Source of the DNA: an uncultured Lachnospiraceae bacterium
Lineage (GTDB): Bacteria; Bacillota; Clostridia; Lachnospirales; Lachnospiraceae
DNA length: 57,935 nucleotides
Direction of reading: 5' to 3'
Assembly (NCBI GenBank): GCA_910577825.1
Contig: CAJTOK010000019.1
Coordinates: forward strand, 1-57,935
Under the pieces are notes generated by a model. It saw nothing but the letters and a program-made list of their open reading frames with translations, did not search any database and was not told where the DNA came from. The position numbers and the translations under genes were made by a program. Shown one piece after another: positions 7,254 to 16,954 of this stretch. How positions within the stretch are numbered: position 1 is the first letter of the stretch; each line of letters begins with the position of its first letter.

Positions 7254-9584
7254 TTATTTTTCAAGGTAGAAGTCCCTTGTATCTAATATCTGCTGTGGTA
7301 CTTCTACTTTATCTTTCTGCCATACACGGAACTTAATATCATATTCTTTAGACTTTTTGCCACGTTCACGTACAAACCGGGCCATTGCATCACGGAACAG
7401 CGGCTGCTCAGAGGTTTTTTCCCTTATTTCTTTAGAGAACGGGCAGTATGTTGCAAGTATCTCCCTGACTGGCTTGCTAAGGCACAGCCCGCCTTTGGAT
7501 TCAAGCTTAATCCAGTTCTCATAATCAATTACAAATACTTCCCTTGTATTATTCCTGCATTTCTGTATCTGTAATTTAAGCTTGTCTTTCTTTTCATCTG
7601 AAAGTTCCCTGTTCTTGCGGTAAAACTGTACAAAATCACTATATTCACTTGTAAGTGATTTTATCTGGATATTATTCCATGCTGCCCCCTGCATTGTCCT
7701 GCAGAGTTCCCAGCGGAAACGCCCAAACAGCTTTATCATAACTGTGTCAATATCTGTATCAAGGAATGCCGGCATAAGGAAACGTGCTTTGGAATTTCTC
7801 TTTCTGCCGCTAAGCTCCTGCCACATTACCGGATTACTGCCAAATACAGGGAATGTTATAAAATCAGGGAAAACTTCTTCCATTATGTATTCTTTTTTAA
7901 TTGGTGATTTATGTTCATGGTAAAGCCCCTCACGGTAAAATGCTGAAAAATCAATTTCAAGCAGCTTATTTACTGCTTCATTTACCTTTTCTGCAGACAG
8001 GTAGCATCTCTTTAATGAACCAGGACATCCTTCTGTAAATAAAAATGGCACAAATACTGAAACCTGCCCATATATTAAACGGTGGTTTGTCTTAAACATA
8101 TTCTGGATTTCATAATCAAGCTTTGCTTCATTGTTTTTGGCAAGTTTCTTCTCCTCTTCAGCTGTGATGCGCCCTGTCTTGCGCATATCACGCAGGTTCT
8201 CAGCATAATCCATGTCAAATTCACTTTTGGACGGCTCTTTCCTGCCTTCGTAAATCTCCGTAAGCCACTCTTTCATATTATAAACAGGGCAGCGCATCAT
8301 ACTGTCTGGCACACTTTCATCCAGTTCCAGCAGTTCTTCCATAATTTCATATGAAACAAGTTTTTCACTTAGAAATCCATACTTCAGGAACAAATCTATT
8401 ATAAGTGGTGTTTCTTCTTCTGATTCATAATCCTTTAAAAACACACTTTTATATATATTGTAATAATGTTTAACCAGCCCCTGCCGTATCTTCCTTGTAT
8501 TATCATCCGTTGCCATTTTATCTTTAAGCTGTGTAAACTGTCCTGCTAAATCTTTAAACTGGGCTGCCACTTCTTCACCAGCACCGGAATAATCCAGTAT
8601 AAACCCAAGTGAGCCATCCAGTACACTTACGTCTGCTTTTTCTTCCGCAGTTTCTTCTGGCCCATCCCCGCCGGCATTGCTGCTCATAAGAGTAAAATAT
8701 GCTTCTTCCATAAGTTTATGGCTGGCCTCAATGTCAATACATGCCTTGTCATATAAAATATTCTCAAGCAGGTTTATATTATCAATAATGCTTTCAAAAA
8801 GTGAAACTGCTTCTTTTATAGCAATGCCCCTGCTTTTCATTGTTTTCGCCATCTCAAATACGCATGTAAAAAGATTGTCCCTGTTCTTAACCAGAAAACC
8901 TGCAAGTTCTTTAAGATACACCGCATCTGACTGGCACTGTGATATTAAAATATTAACAAGCCTGGCTTCATCTACAATATGGTATACAGGTATTACCAGG
9001 TTTACATTTACAAAAGCCTTCTGTACCTCTGGCGGTATACTGCAGCAGGCTTTATAATATAAAACTTTATCAGAATCAACACCGTAAACTTCCCTGCTGT
9101 CATAAGATTTTAAATTGTCTGCTATTCCTGTATTTTTCACAGTAATTCCGGCTTTTTGTGCAATTTTTTTGTACTTTCCATCTGCATACTCTATAAAACC
9201 ATGTACTTTTACTGCTGCATCTGCCATATCATCATATATCCTTGACAACTCACGGATATATTTTCCTAAAGTTGAATAAACCAGTGCTGCATAGTCTTTA
9301 TTTAACTTAATAAGCGCCCTTACTGCCTGGTTAAACCCCATTGCAGGAAAAGCATATATTACAGAATCACTGTCTGCAGTGTATGTAACCCTGTATTCTC
9401 CTGCTGACAGGTCACAAAGCCCAAGAAAGTTCCCTGAACCAGCAACAACATTTACTCCCTCTGTAGTTATACGTATTCTTCCCTTTACAACCAGGCACAT
9501 TGATGTAACTTCCTCTCCCCTGGTATATATCTCTGTACCTTTCATAATCTGGCTGGCACTATTTAATTTAAGTTCTGCACCCAA
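7254..9584 (-). CDS. Large protein with N-terminal cyclic-nucleotide-binding (Crp-like) domain
   Basis: A 776-residue protein. Residues about 10-120 form a cNMP-binding beta-roll (TRGEEVTSMCLVVKGRI, then GLCDLSAG). No helix-turn-helix follows, so it is not a standard Crp/Fnr regulator. The remaining 650 residues are soluble, largely helical and charged, with no family I recognise and no membrane segments. The start ATG has a perfect AGGAGG. Its 3' end nearly touches the convergent SDR gene. It could be a cyclic-nucleotide-controlled effector, but the output function is unknown. Confidence 0.75.
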   Translation of the reverse strand: MGAELKLNSASQIMKGTEIYTRGEEVTSMCLVVKGRIRITTEGVNVVAGSGNFLGLCDLSAGEYRVTYTADSDSVIYAFPAMGFNQAVRALIKLNKDYAALVYSTLGKYIRELSRIYDDMADAAVKVHGFIEYADGKYKKIAQKAGITVKNTGIADNLKSYDSREVYGVDSDKVLYYKACCSIPPEVQKAFVNVNLVIPVYHIVDEARLVNILISQCQSDAVYLKELAGFLVKNRDNLFTCVFEMAKTMKSRGIAIKEAVSLFESIIDNINLLENILYDKACIDIEASHKLMEEAYFTLMSSNAGGDGPEETAEEKADVSVLDGSLGFILDYSGAGEEVAAQFKDLAGQFTQLKDKMATDDNTRKIRQGLVKHYYNIYKSVFLKDYESEEETPLIIDLFLKYGFLSEKLVSYEIMEELLELDESVPDSMMRCPVYNMKEWLTEIYEGRKEPSKSEFDMDYAENLRDMRKTGRITAEEEKKLAKNNEAKLDYEIQNMFKTNHRLIYGQVSVFVPFLFTEGCPGSLKRCYLSAEKVNEAVNKLLEIDFSAFYREGLYHEHKSPIKKEYIMEEVFPDFITFPVFGSNPVMWQELSGRKRNSKARFLMPAFLDTDIDTVMIKLFGRFRWELCRTMQGAAWNNIQIKSLTSEYSDFVQFYRKNRELSDEKKDKLKLQIQKCRNNTREVFVIDYENWIKLESKGGLCLSKPVREILATYCPFSKEIREKTSEQPLFRDAMARFVRERGKKSKEYDIKFRVWQKDKVEVPQQILDTRDFYLEK

Positions 9585-9730
9585 TACTTTTCCTCCTAAT
9601 GTCCATAGTTACCCTGGAATTAATTATCTGCCTGTTATTATACATTTTTATGGATAGAACGTCAATGTAAAACAATCTGCATAAAAGAAAAAGGCCAGTT
9701 ATAAAACCAGCCAGCATTATTATATTAATC

Positions 9731-10000
9731 CGTGCATCCTGTTTTGAATATGCTGTCACCAGCGTTACCTTGGCAGCCTGCTCAGCTCCAGCTACCTTAC
9801 GGCACACGGAAATCCCCACTTAGTGCTGCTAGGTTCCCCTCCTGACACGGTTCATGGGTTTCCATTGCGTAAGACCAGAACGTCAACGCCACTTTCCAAG
9901 GGCAGCCTGGCAAGCAGCAAAACCCTGGACAGGACATCACCCCTGCTATAGCGGATTGCAGGTACAGGGCACCGCTAACTCCCCGGCTAGCACGGAAGTT
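9731..10000 (-). ncRNA. ffs: Signal recognition particle RNA, large bacterial type
   Basis: On the minus strand the 5' part reads GTGCTAGCCGGGGAG-TAGCGGTGCCCTGTA, matching the Alu-domain start of the Bacillus scRNA. The S-domain apex reads AGG-GGAA-CCT-AGCAGC, with the GGAA tetraloop and the asymmetric loop that binds Ffh. The 3' end GGATGCACGG matches the Bacillus RNA end. Length is about 270 nt. It lies directly downstream of tadA on the same strand, the order known from Bacillus (tadA-scr). Ends are approximate. Short reading frames across it are not genes. Confidence 0.95.
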
Positions 10001-10078
10001 TTAAACTATCCATACCAAATACTTTTATTCATATATCTTTTCTGCATTTTGTAATTATACATACAGGCACGCATTATG

Positions 10079-10567
10079 TCAAGCATTTGTGGCGTCTTTT
10101 TTCTTTTTCTCCCTTAAATCTTTAAAAAATTCTTTCATAATGCTGCTGCATTCTTCTAAAAGCACGCCCGTTGTCTTTTCTGCCATATGGTTAAACTGCC
10201 TTTCCTGCAGTAAATCAATTATGCTTCCTGCACAGCCGGCTTTCGGGTTCATAGCCCCTATTACAACACGTGGTATACGTGCCTGCACTATTGCCCCTGC
10301 ACACATCGGGCAGGGTTCAAGTGTAACATACATTGTACAGCCTTCAAGCCGCCAGTCGCCCAGTTTTTTCCCTGCTTTTTTAACTGCTATAATTTCAGCA
10401 TGTGCAAGTGTGCTCTTTTCAGTATTTCTCCTGTTATAGCCCCTTGCTATAATTTTATCCTGGTACACGATTACGCACCCAATAGGCACTTCCCCTATTG
10501 CAGCGGCTTTCTTTGCCTGTTTTAATGCTTCTTTCATATATTTTTTATCAAATGGTTTTTCTTGCAT
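10079..10567 (-). CDS. tadA: tRNA-specific adenosine deaminase
   Basis: This 162-residue enzyme converts adenosine 34 to inosine in tRNA-Arg(ACG). The zinc site is complete: H56-A57-E58 supplies the ligand and the catalytic glutamate, and PCPMC gives C86 and C89. Length and the N-terminal helix are typical. It is followed by the SRP RNA gene on the same strand, a conserved Firmicute arrangement. A short basic tail (LREKKKKDATNA) ends the protein. Confidence 0.93.
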   Translation of the reverse strand: MQEKPFDKKYMKEALKQAKKAAAIGEVPIGCVIVYQDKIIARGYNRRNTEKSTLAHAEIIAVKKAGKKLGDWRLEGCTMYVTLEPCPMCAGAIVQARIPRVVIGAMNPKAGCAGSIIDLLQERQFNHMAEKTTGVLLEECSSIMKEFFKDLREKKKKDATNA

Positions 10568-10666
10568 TATTTACTTTTATCCCCATATATATTATTCTAA
10601 AATAAGTTTAACACTATTATATATTATAGTCAAAAGTAATTTTTATCTGGAAAGGAAGACTTTTAT

Positions 10667-11221
10667 ATGCTATTTACATACAATACCAGCCGTCTTGTTT
10701 TAAATGTCTTAACCCCATCCAGGGCAGGGCTTGTGTTAAATTTTTATATTAAAAACAAAAATTTCCTGGAGCCGCATGAGCCAGAACGTACCAGGATTTT
10801 TTATACATTTGAATTCCAGCGTGCAAATCTTGCATGTGAATACAACGCTTTTATCAGGCATTCCTATATAAGATACTGGATTTCCTTAAATACTAATCCT
10901 GATAAAGTAATTGGCACAGTATGCTTCAGTAATATATTAAAAGGCGCATTCTGCAGCTGCATGGCAGGATATAAGCTGGGTGAAGAATACTGTGGCAAAG
11001 GCTACATGTACGAAACACTAAGTACCCTTATCCCTATTATATGCAAAGAACTTTCATTGCACCGCATTGAAGCGATGGTTATGCCTGGCAATATGCCATC
11101 AATTAATCTGCTTAACAGGCTTCATTTTACAGAAGAAGGTTATTTACGCTCATTTGCCCAGATAAATGGTGTATGGGAAGACCATATTTTATATTCTTTT
11201 ATAAATCCTGGATTTATATAA
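10667..11221 (+). CDS. GNAT acetyltransferase, RimJ/RimL type
   Basis: A 184-residue N-acetyltransferase. The acetyl-CoA pocket is visible as AGYKLGEEYCGKGYMYE, followed by HRIEAMVMPGNMPSINLLNR, the typical RimJ/RimL order. Such enzymes acetylate ribosomal-protein N-termini or small amines; the substrate is not predictable here. AAGGAAG precedes the ATG. It is transcribed away from tadA and stops 12 bases before the convergent hypothetical gene at 11234. Confidence 0.85.
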   Translation: MLFTYNTSRLVLNVLTPSRAGLVLNFYIKNKNFLEPHEPERTRIFYTFEFQRANLACEYNAFIRHSYIRYWISLNTNPDKVIGTVCFSNILKGAFCSCMAGYKLGEEYCGKGYMYETLSTLIPIICKELSLHRIEAMVMPGNMPSINLLNRLHFTEEGYLRSFAQINGVWEDHILYSFINPGFI

Positions 11222-11233
11222 ATACATATAAAT

Positions 11234-12313
11234 TCAGACACTGATTTCTGTAATCCAGTAGCCAAATACGCCATACACTATCTTTCCTGGCCCTACAGGC
11301 TGGAAATCGTTAAATGAAAATGTTGCCGCCCTTTTGCTTTCCTGTTCACTATATACACCAGGAACTCCCAGGGCATAACATCCATTGCAAAGCTTTGCAA
11401 ATATCAGGTGTTTATAACAATAATACCCATGGAGCAGAAACCTGTTATTGGCAAAAGACCACAGGCGTATTGGCATACATCCTATATCCTTTGGCTCTAT
11501 CCTTACACTTTCCTCAATGCTTCCTGACCTGAAAGGGTACATAACAGGAAAATTTTTAAGGATGCGTACACCAAAATCCTCTTCTTTTTTATTATAATTT
11601 TTATAGGGACATGCACTGCAGCCATATGACGTTTTATCTTCTTCAATATCCTGTGTCTTAACATCAGCATAATCCATATCTTCTGGATTCCCGTCTTCTT
11701 CTATATTATCTGCACTATTGTCTGTACTGCCATTGCTGCTATTAATACCTTCATCTTCTTTATTGGCAATGGCAATATTCTCTATAGTTTTATTTTCTGG
11801 TGTTTCACTATCTGTACCTGCATTATCTGTGTCCCTGCTTTCCAGGCTATCTTCAGGAATACCCTTATCCCCGTTTTCATTGTTTTTACTGCCTGCATCT
11901 TCTTTATTATCATATGCCCCCTTATCCAGCATATTTATCTTATTTCCTATGTATATACTTTCATTAGCCCATGTTGTAGCGTAATACTGCCTGTCACTTA
12001 TATATACTACTGCACCGTCAAAATCACTGGCAGGATGTCCACTTGAACACACATCTTCGGAATTAGTAACTATTTTAAGCTGCATGCTTCCAGAATGTGC
12101 TGCCAGCCTGCCTATGCTTATATACTCTATAGCTGCCCTTTCCTGTTTAAACAGCCATACTTCTGGCATAAAACTGGTTTCAACTGCCCTCATCTGTACT
12201 GTAACCCTGCACTGCCTCCCTTTCTGTTCAAGCCTTGCATAACCTATATTCTGCCCTTTTTCCCCATTTAGATACTGGTAAAGATACGAAACAATCCGTC
12301 TGTACTGGTTCAT
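11234..12313 (-). CDS. Conserved-looking hypothetical protein with acidic Asn/Asp-rich insert
   Basis: A 359-residue protein of no family I can name with confidence. An N-terminal ordered block (about 1-120) and a C-terminal ordered block (about 240-359, ending GKIVYGVFGYWITEISV) flank a low-complexity stretch rich in Asp, Glu, Asn and Ser. A cysteine motif YGCSACPYKNY sits just before the C-terminal block. No signal peptide or membrane segment is seen. I start at the ATG at 12313, five bases after GGAGGG. Confidence 0.6.
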   Translation of the reverse strand: MNQYRRIVSYLYQYLNGEKGQNIGYARLEQKGRQCRVTVQMRAVETSFMPEVWLFKQERAAIEYISIGRLAAHSGSMQLKIVTNSEDVCSSGHPASDFDGAVVYISDRQYYATTWANESIYIGNKINMLDKGAYDNKEDAGSKNNENGDKGIPEDSLESRDTDNAGTDSETPENKTIENIAIANKEDEGINSSNGSTDNSADNIEEDGNPEDMDYADVKTQDIEEDKTSYGCSACPYKNYNKKEEDFGVRILKNFPVMYPFRSGSIEESVRIEPKDIGCMPIRLWSFANNRFLLHGYYCYKHLIFAKLCNGCYALGVPGVYSEQESKRAATFSFNDFQPVGPGKIVYGVFGYWITEISV

Positions 12314-12425
12314 CAAATCCCTCCATTCCAACCTGTCATATGGATATTGTCATTAATTGGCATGTATGCCCTGCACTGCCTTATCAAACTATATTCATAT
12401 TACAACATTAAATAGAACTAAAAAT

Positions 12426-12453
12426 TTGATTTTTTATTTGTACATGTTATAAT
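12426..12453 (+). promoter_or_regulatory. Sigma-A promoter of the Mrp gene
   Basis: TTGATT, a 16-base spacer, then TATAAT. The predicted start is about 35 bases ahead of the ATG at 12495, which has AGGAGG. Confidence 0.65.
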
Positions 12454-12494
12454 ATGGAAGAAAAGTATAATAAAATTTAACCAGGAGGATTATT

Positions 12495-13319
12495 ATGGAC
12501 GAAACTTGTACACATGACTGTTCAAACTGCAGTGCAAACTGTGAAAGCAGGGAACCGGGAAGTTTAATAGAGCCGCCCCACAAAGACAGCAGCATTAAAA
12601 AAGTTATAGGTGTTATAAGCGGCAAAGGAGGCGTCGGGAAATCTATGGTTTCTTCCCTGCTTGCTGTTAATTTCCAGAAAAAAGGCTTTAATACTGCCAT
12701 TCTTGATGCAGATATAACAGGCCCGTCAATACCTAAAGCATTTGGCATAAAAGAACGGGCAGTGGGTAATGAAAGTGGCATTTTCCCTGTTAAAAGCAAG
12801 ACAGGCATACAGACAATGTCTGTAAACCTGCTTCTTGAAGATACTACTGACCCTGTTATATGGAGAGGCCCTGTTATTGCAGGCACAGTTAAACAGTTCT
12901 GGCAGGACGTAATATGGAAAGATGTTGACTATATGTTTGTAGATATGCCGCCAGGAACAGGTGATGTTGCACTTACTGTATTCCAGTCCCTGCCTGTAGA
13001 CGGGATTGTTATTGTAACTTCCCCACAGGAACTTGTTTCCATGATTGTTTCCAAAGCTGTTAAAATGGCACAAATGATGGATGTGCCTGTAGCTGGCATT
13101 ATTGAAAATATGAGTTATATAGAATGTCCATGCTGCGGTGAACACATCGAAGTATTTGGCAAAAGCCATCTTGATGAAGTTGCAAAAGAATACGGGCTTC
13201 CAGTGCTAGGGCGCATACCTATGACACCAGCAGTTGCTGCTGCAAGTGATGAAGGCAATATAGAAGAACTGGAATGTAACTGGTTTGATGAAGCAATTAC
13301 TGCAATACAAGGCATATAA
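12495..13319 (+). CDS. mrp: Mrp/ApbC-type P-loop ATPase, iron-sulfur carrier
   Basis: A 274-residue member of the Mrp/NBP35 family, which assembles or carries Fe-S clusters in the cytoplasm. It has the deviant Walker A GKGGVGKS at residues 43-50, switch MPPGTGD at 151-157, and a C-terminal CPCC (C211, C214) that bridges clusters in dimers. The N-terminus adds C5, C9, C12 and C16, like the ferredoxin-type N-terminal cysteines of NBP35. It has its own promoter and a full Shine-Dalgarno. Confidence 0.9.
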   Translation: MDETCTHDCSNCSANCESREPGSLIEPPHKDSSIKKVIGVISGKGGVGKSMVSSLLAVNFQKKGFNTAILDADITGPSIPKAFGIKERAVGNESGIFPVKSKTGIQTMSVNLLLEDTTDPVIWRGPVIAGTVKQFWQDVIWKDVDYMFVDMPPGTGDVALTVFQSLPVDGIVIVTSPQELVSMIVSKAVKMAQMMDVPVAGIIENMSYIECPCCGEHIEVFGKSHLDEVAKEYGLPVLGRIPMTPAVAAASDEGNIEELECNWFDEAITAIQGI

Positions 13320-13438
13320 AATAACCAGATATTTTAAAAAATATAAAATGGCAGGTAATCCATGCACTTATTATATGGTTTCCCTGCCAAAAATAATACT
13401 GTTTTTTTGTATAAACCACATAAAAAAGCTTTATTTAT

Positions 13439-14651
13439 ATGCAGTATTATTTTGTTACAACACTCCTGCTAGTACCATATTATTCACAAAAACTGATACA
13501 GGTAAATACTGCTGTAACCATTATAGCCAATCTAGGGCTTATGCTTCTGTTCCCTGCAGGATTTTTAAAACTCCACAGCATTATTGCATGGATATTTATA
13601 GGGATTGTATATATTATACTTTTTGCTGCGTGCAGTTTTATTGCACACCGTACCACGGTTCTTTTTAAAATTGTAGAAGAACAGGGGGAAAAGCCAGTGG
13701 ATGTTTTACATAATGTACAGTCAGCATTTGACAGCCTGGAAGAATCTTCTGGTACAATATATACCTACCTGCAGGAATTTGAAGGCAATACAGAAGAAAT
13801 TGCTGCTTCAGCACAACAGATTAGTGAAAGCGCAGACTCACAGATTAATGAAGCAGAAGACAGCCTGGTAATTTTTAATGAATTAAATGATAAGATTTTA
13901 CAATCTGAAGAAAGAGTAACACAGACTGTAGAAACCATTAAAAACCTGAAATCTAAAAATGATGAAGGTTTTTCAGTAATACATGCACTGTCAGAGAAAT
14001 TTGAAGAAAATATCCAGATGACACAGACAGCAGCAGACAGTATAGAAGAACTGTCCCATAAATCAAGCTCAATTAGCGGAATAATAGAAAGCGTACGTGA
14101 AATTGCACAGCAGACAAACCTTCTTGCATTAAACGCAGCTATAGAGGCGGCAAGAGCAGGAGAGGCCGGAAAGGGATTTGCTGTAGTAGCAGGAGAAATT
14201 AATTCCCTTTCATCAGAATCTTCAGATGCTACCGGGAAAATAGATACTATACTTAAAGATATTATTGAAACAGTGGAAACTACACATAAGGTTATGGAAC
14301 ATAATAACGAAGTAGTAAACCTTTCTAAATGAAAAGCTTAAAGATACAGTTAAAATATTTGATGTAATAATGAAATCCTCAGAAGAAGTTATCAGGATTG
14401 CAGAAGTGTTAAAAGAAGAACTGGAAGATATTATTAAGATAAAAGAACAGCTCCTTGATGTTATGAAATGCGTGGAAGATGGTTCAAAGAACTTTGTAGC
14501 AGCTACAGAAGGTATTAGTTCATCTACAGAAGAACAGGTTGCAGGACTTGATAATATTGTTAAATCCATGAAAAATATGCAGCCGGGCATTGAAAAGCTT
14601 TCAAGCATACTGCATAATGAAAAAGAAAACAGCAGACAGGCATCTGTTTAA
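13439..14651 (+). pseudogene. Methyl-accepting chemotaxis protein, frameshifted
   Basis: The first part (297 codons to a TGA at 14330) has two hydrophobic segments in the first 75 residues and the conserved receptor hairpin tip QQTNLLALNAAIEAARAGE, then stops after VVNLSK. The next frame resumes at once with EKLKDTVKIFDVIMKSSEEV and runs to 14651, completing the signalling helix. Removing one A at about 14327-14329 would restore one product of about 403 residues (...NLSNEKLKDT...). So this is a single-base insertion in an A-run: a real mutation, phase variation, or a sequencing error. The ATG at 13439 lacks a clear Shine-Dalgarno, so the N-terminus is uncertain. No sensor domain is present. 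Confidence 0.8.
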
Positions 14652-14696
14652 AAAAGCCCTCTTTCTACAGCATATAATTATAGAAAGGGGGTTTTA
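14651..14696. terminator. Bidirectional terminator between the chemoreceptor and MYG1 genes
   Basis: AAAAAGCCCTCTTTCTA pairs with TAGAAAGGGGGTTTT across a 13-nt loop. It has T-runs on both sides and lies between two convergent genes. Confidence 0.85.
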
Positions 14697-14698
14697 AA

Positions 14699-15553
14699 TT
14701 ATTTATCCAGGGAAATTTTTAGTGCCAGCCTTGCTGCTTTTACTGCATCTTCTTTTTCTTCTGCCGCAATAAGAAATGCGTTGGGATGGCAGAACCTTAA
14801 TGTTTTTATTCCTGTAATTTTTACAAGCTCTTCTGGTGTCTTTCCACACCATTCTTCCGGGAAAGGGCATACCAGTGTTTTATCATCAATGCTTACAGGT
14901 ACGCCTTGTGCGCTGTAACCGCCCCTTGATGAAGGATATACCACAAATTTATAAGAACTTCCTGCTGCCATGCTTTTCCAAGGTGCAAATTCTGGCAGTA
15001 TTAATACACTGCCATCACATTCTTCCATTGCCTTCTTAATAAGTTCCTTTGCCCTGTAAATCCCTGCTACAGCGTTAAAATGGTTTTCAAGTATTATTTT
15101 TGCAAAATCTGCGGCTCTCCAGAAACAGGCATCGTATTCTTCACCTGAATCCCAGCCAGGGTTAAATTCATCTATAATGGTGGCAAGTGTATTGCTTTTG
15201 CCTGTATTGTCAGATTCATCCAGAGGCTGTACAAAATCCCTGTCAAACCTTGCTGCTTCCTCTTCACCAATATATGCAGCGCCAAATTCACGCCATATAA
15301 GCCCGAATGCAGCATAGGGACACCCGTTTTCCCGGTACTCTTTATCTGCCTGGTGGTGGTCATACCTGCCCCTGCCAATATCATATACAATGCCATCAAA
15401 GCCGTCTGGCACTTCAAAGCCCCTGGTAATTTCTATATCCGGGTTAAGGATTTTTAAAAATGCTGTTGCAAATACATCATCTGAATGGAATTTACTTCCA
15501 TGTGTAAAACCACGCATGGGTATTTCTATTGTTTTGCCATATTCTTTATCCAT
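14699..15553 (-). CDS. MYG1-family metal-dependent hydrolase/exonuclease
   Basis: A 284-residue protein of the MYG1 (UPF0160) family, related to DHH phosphoesterases. Seen motifs are TMRGFTHGSKFHSDD-type N-terminus (here MRGFTHGSKFHSDDV), the metal site YDIGRGRYDHHQ at about residues 50-62, and a C-terminal LVCPFPEEWCG. Eukaryotic MYG1 is an RNA exonuclease; the bacterial role is not established. It starts two bases after the icd stop codon, so it is very likely co-transcribed with icd. Confidence 0.85.
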   Translation of the reverse strand: MDKEYGKTIEIPMRGFTHGSKFHSDDVFATAFLKILNPDIEITRGFEVPDGFDGIVYDIGRGRYDHHQADKEYRENGCPYAAFGLIWREFGAAYIGEEEAARFDRDFVQPLDESDNTGKSNTLATIIDEFNPGWDSGEEYDACFWRAADFAKIILENHFNAVAGIYRAKELIKKAMEECDGSVLILPEFAPWKSMAAGSSYKFVVYPSSRGGYSAQGVPVSIDDKTLVCPFPEEWCGKTPEELVKITGIKTLRFCHPNAFLIAAEEKEDAVKAARLALKISLDK

Positions 15554-15555
15554 GA

Positions 15556-16764
15556 CTAAAGGCTCTTTTCCAGGTTTGCCCTGATTGCTTTAATAAAATC
15601 CCCACTGTTTAATACATTTACATCTTTAAGGCTTGTAATAAGGGCAAGGTCTTTTGTCATGTTTCCTGACTCTATTGTGCCAAGGGTTGCTTTTTCAAGC
15701 TTGTCTGCAAATTCCATAAGTTCTTTAATATTATCAAGCTCTCCACGTTTGCGGAGCGCACCTGTCCATGCAAATATAGTTGCAACTGAATTTGTAGATG
15801 TTTCTTCACCAGCCAGATGCTTATAATAATGCCTCTGCACTGTTCCATGTGCTGCCTCATATTCATATATCCCGTCTGGTGATACAAGGACTGAAGTCAT
15901 CATTGCAAGCGAGCCACATGCTGAAGAAACCATATCACTCATTACATCACCATCATAATTCTTGCACGCCCATATAAAACCGCCCTTAGCTTTCATAACA
16001 CGTGCTACTGCATCATCAATAAGGGTATAGAAATATTCTAACCCTGCTGCTTCAAATTTATCCTTAAATTCCTTGTCATATATCTCCTGGAATATATCTT
16101 TAAAATTATGGTCATATACTTTGGAAATTGTATCCTTAGTGGCAAACCATAAATCCTGTTTTGTACCAAGTGCATAAGTAAAACATGCTTTTGCAAAGCT
16201 TCCAATGGATTTATCAGTATTATGGATACCCTGTATTACGCCGCTTCCTGTAAATTCATGGATAACCTGGCGTATCTCCTGCCCGTCCTCACCTGTAAAC
16301 ACAAGTTCTGCCCTGCCTGCACCTGGAACTTTGATTTCTGTATTTTTATATACATCACCATACGCATGCCTTGCAAGGGTAATTGGCTTCTCCCAGTTTT
16401 TAACACAAGGCTCAATGCCCTTTACCTGTATAGGCGCACGGAAAACAGTACCATCAAGTGCTGCCCTTATTGTGCCATTTGGTGATTTCCACATCTCTTT
16501 TAAATTGTATTCATCCATTCTTGCAGCATTTGGTGTAATAGTTGCACACTTTACTGCAACACCATATTTCTTAGTGGCTTCTGCTGAATCAATAGTAACC
16601 TGGTCATCAGTATCATTACGGTGTTTAAGCCCAAGGTCATAATACTTTGTTTTTAAATCAATGAAAGGAAGAATAAGCTCATCCTTAATCATTTTCCAGA
16701 GAATACGTGTCATCTCATCCCCGTCCATTTCAACAAGAGGGGTAACCATTTTAATCTTTTCCAT
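15556..16764 (-). CDS. icd: NADP-dependent isocitrate dehydrogenase (eukaryote-like homodimer type)
   Basis: A 402-residue enzyme oxidising isocitrate to 2-oxoglutarate and CO2. It starts MEKIKMVTPLVEMDGDEMTR and keeps the substrate segment KSPNGTIRAALDGTVFRAPI and the cofactor segment AAHGTVQRHY. This sequence type is the type II (eukaryote-like) NADP enzyme rather than the E. coli type. I use the ATG at 16764 because AATGGAGGAA is well spaced before it; a longer frame starts 24 bases earlier. It probably supplies glutamate precursors through the oxidative branch. It is followed directly by the MYG1 gene. Confidence 0.93.
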   Translation of the reverse strand: MEKIKMVTPLVEMDGDEMTRILWKMIKDELILPFIDLKTKYYDLGLKHRNDTDDQVTIDSAEATKKYGVAVKCATITPNAARMDEYNLKEMWKSPNGTIRAALDGTVFRAPIQVKGIEPCVKNWEKPITLARHAYGDVYKNTEIKVPGAGRAELVFTGEDGQEIRQVIHEFTGSGVIQGIHNTDKSIGSFAKACFTYALGTKQDLWFATKDTISKVYDHNFKDIFQEIYDKEFKDKFEAAGLEYFYTLIDDAVARVMKAKGGFIWACKNYDGDVMSDMVSSACGSLAMMTSVLVSPDGIYEYEAAHGTVQRHYYKHLAGEETSTNSVATIFAWTGALRKRGELDNIKELMEFADKLEKATLGTIESGNMTKDLALITSLKDVNVLNSGDFIKAIRANLEKSL

Positions 16765-16954
16765 ATTAAATTCCTCCATTCCATCCAATAATATATACTG
16801 TTATGGCAATGCTTGTATTAGCCATGCCTCCTATTGTACCACGAAATAAAAATAAAGTAAAATTTTAGCATTGACTTATTTTATTACATATGGTATATTA
16901 AATATAAATAGCATCTCTTTTCAACACCCAATAACCAAAACAGGAGGAAAATAT

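Noticed and set aside
9568..10054. Reading frames of 83 and 66 codons across the SRP RNA
   Set aside because: They are contained in or overlap a clear structural RNA and have no ribosome site.
13285..13668. 127-codon frame overlapping the end of mrp and the chemoreceptor start
   Set aside because: Low-complexity composition with many Cys and Tyr, no Shine-Dalgarno, and it overlaps two better-supported genes.
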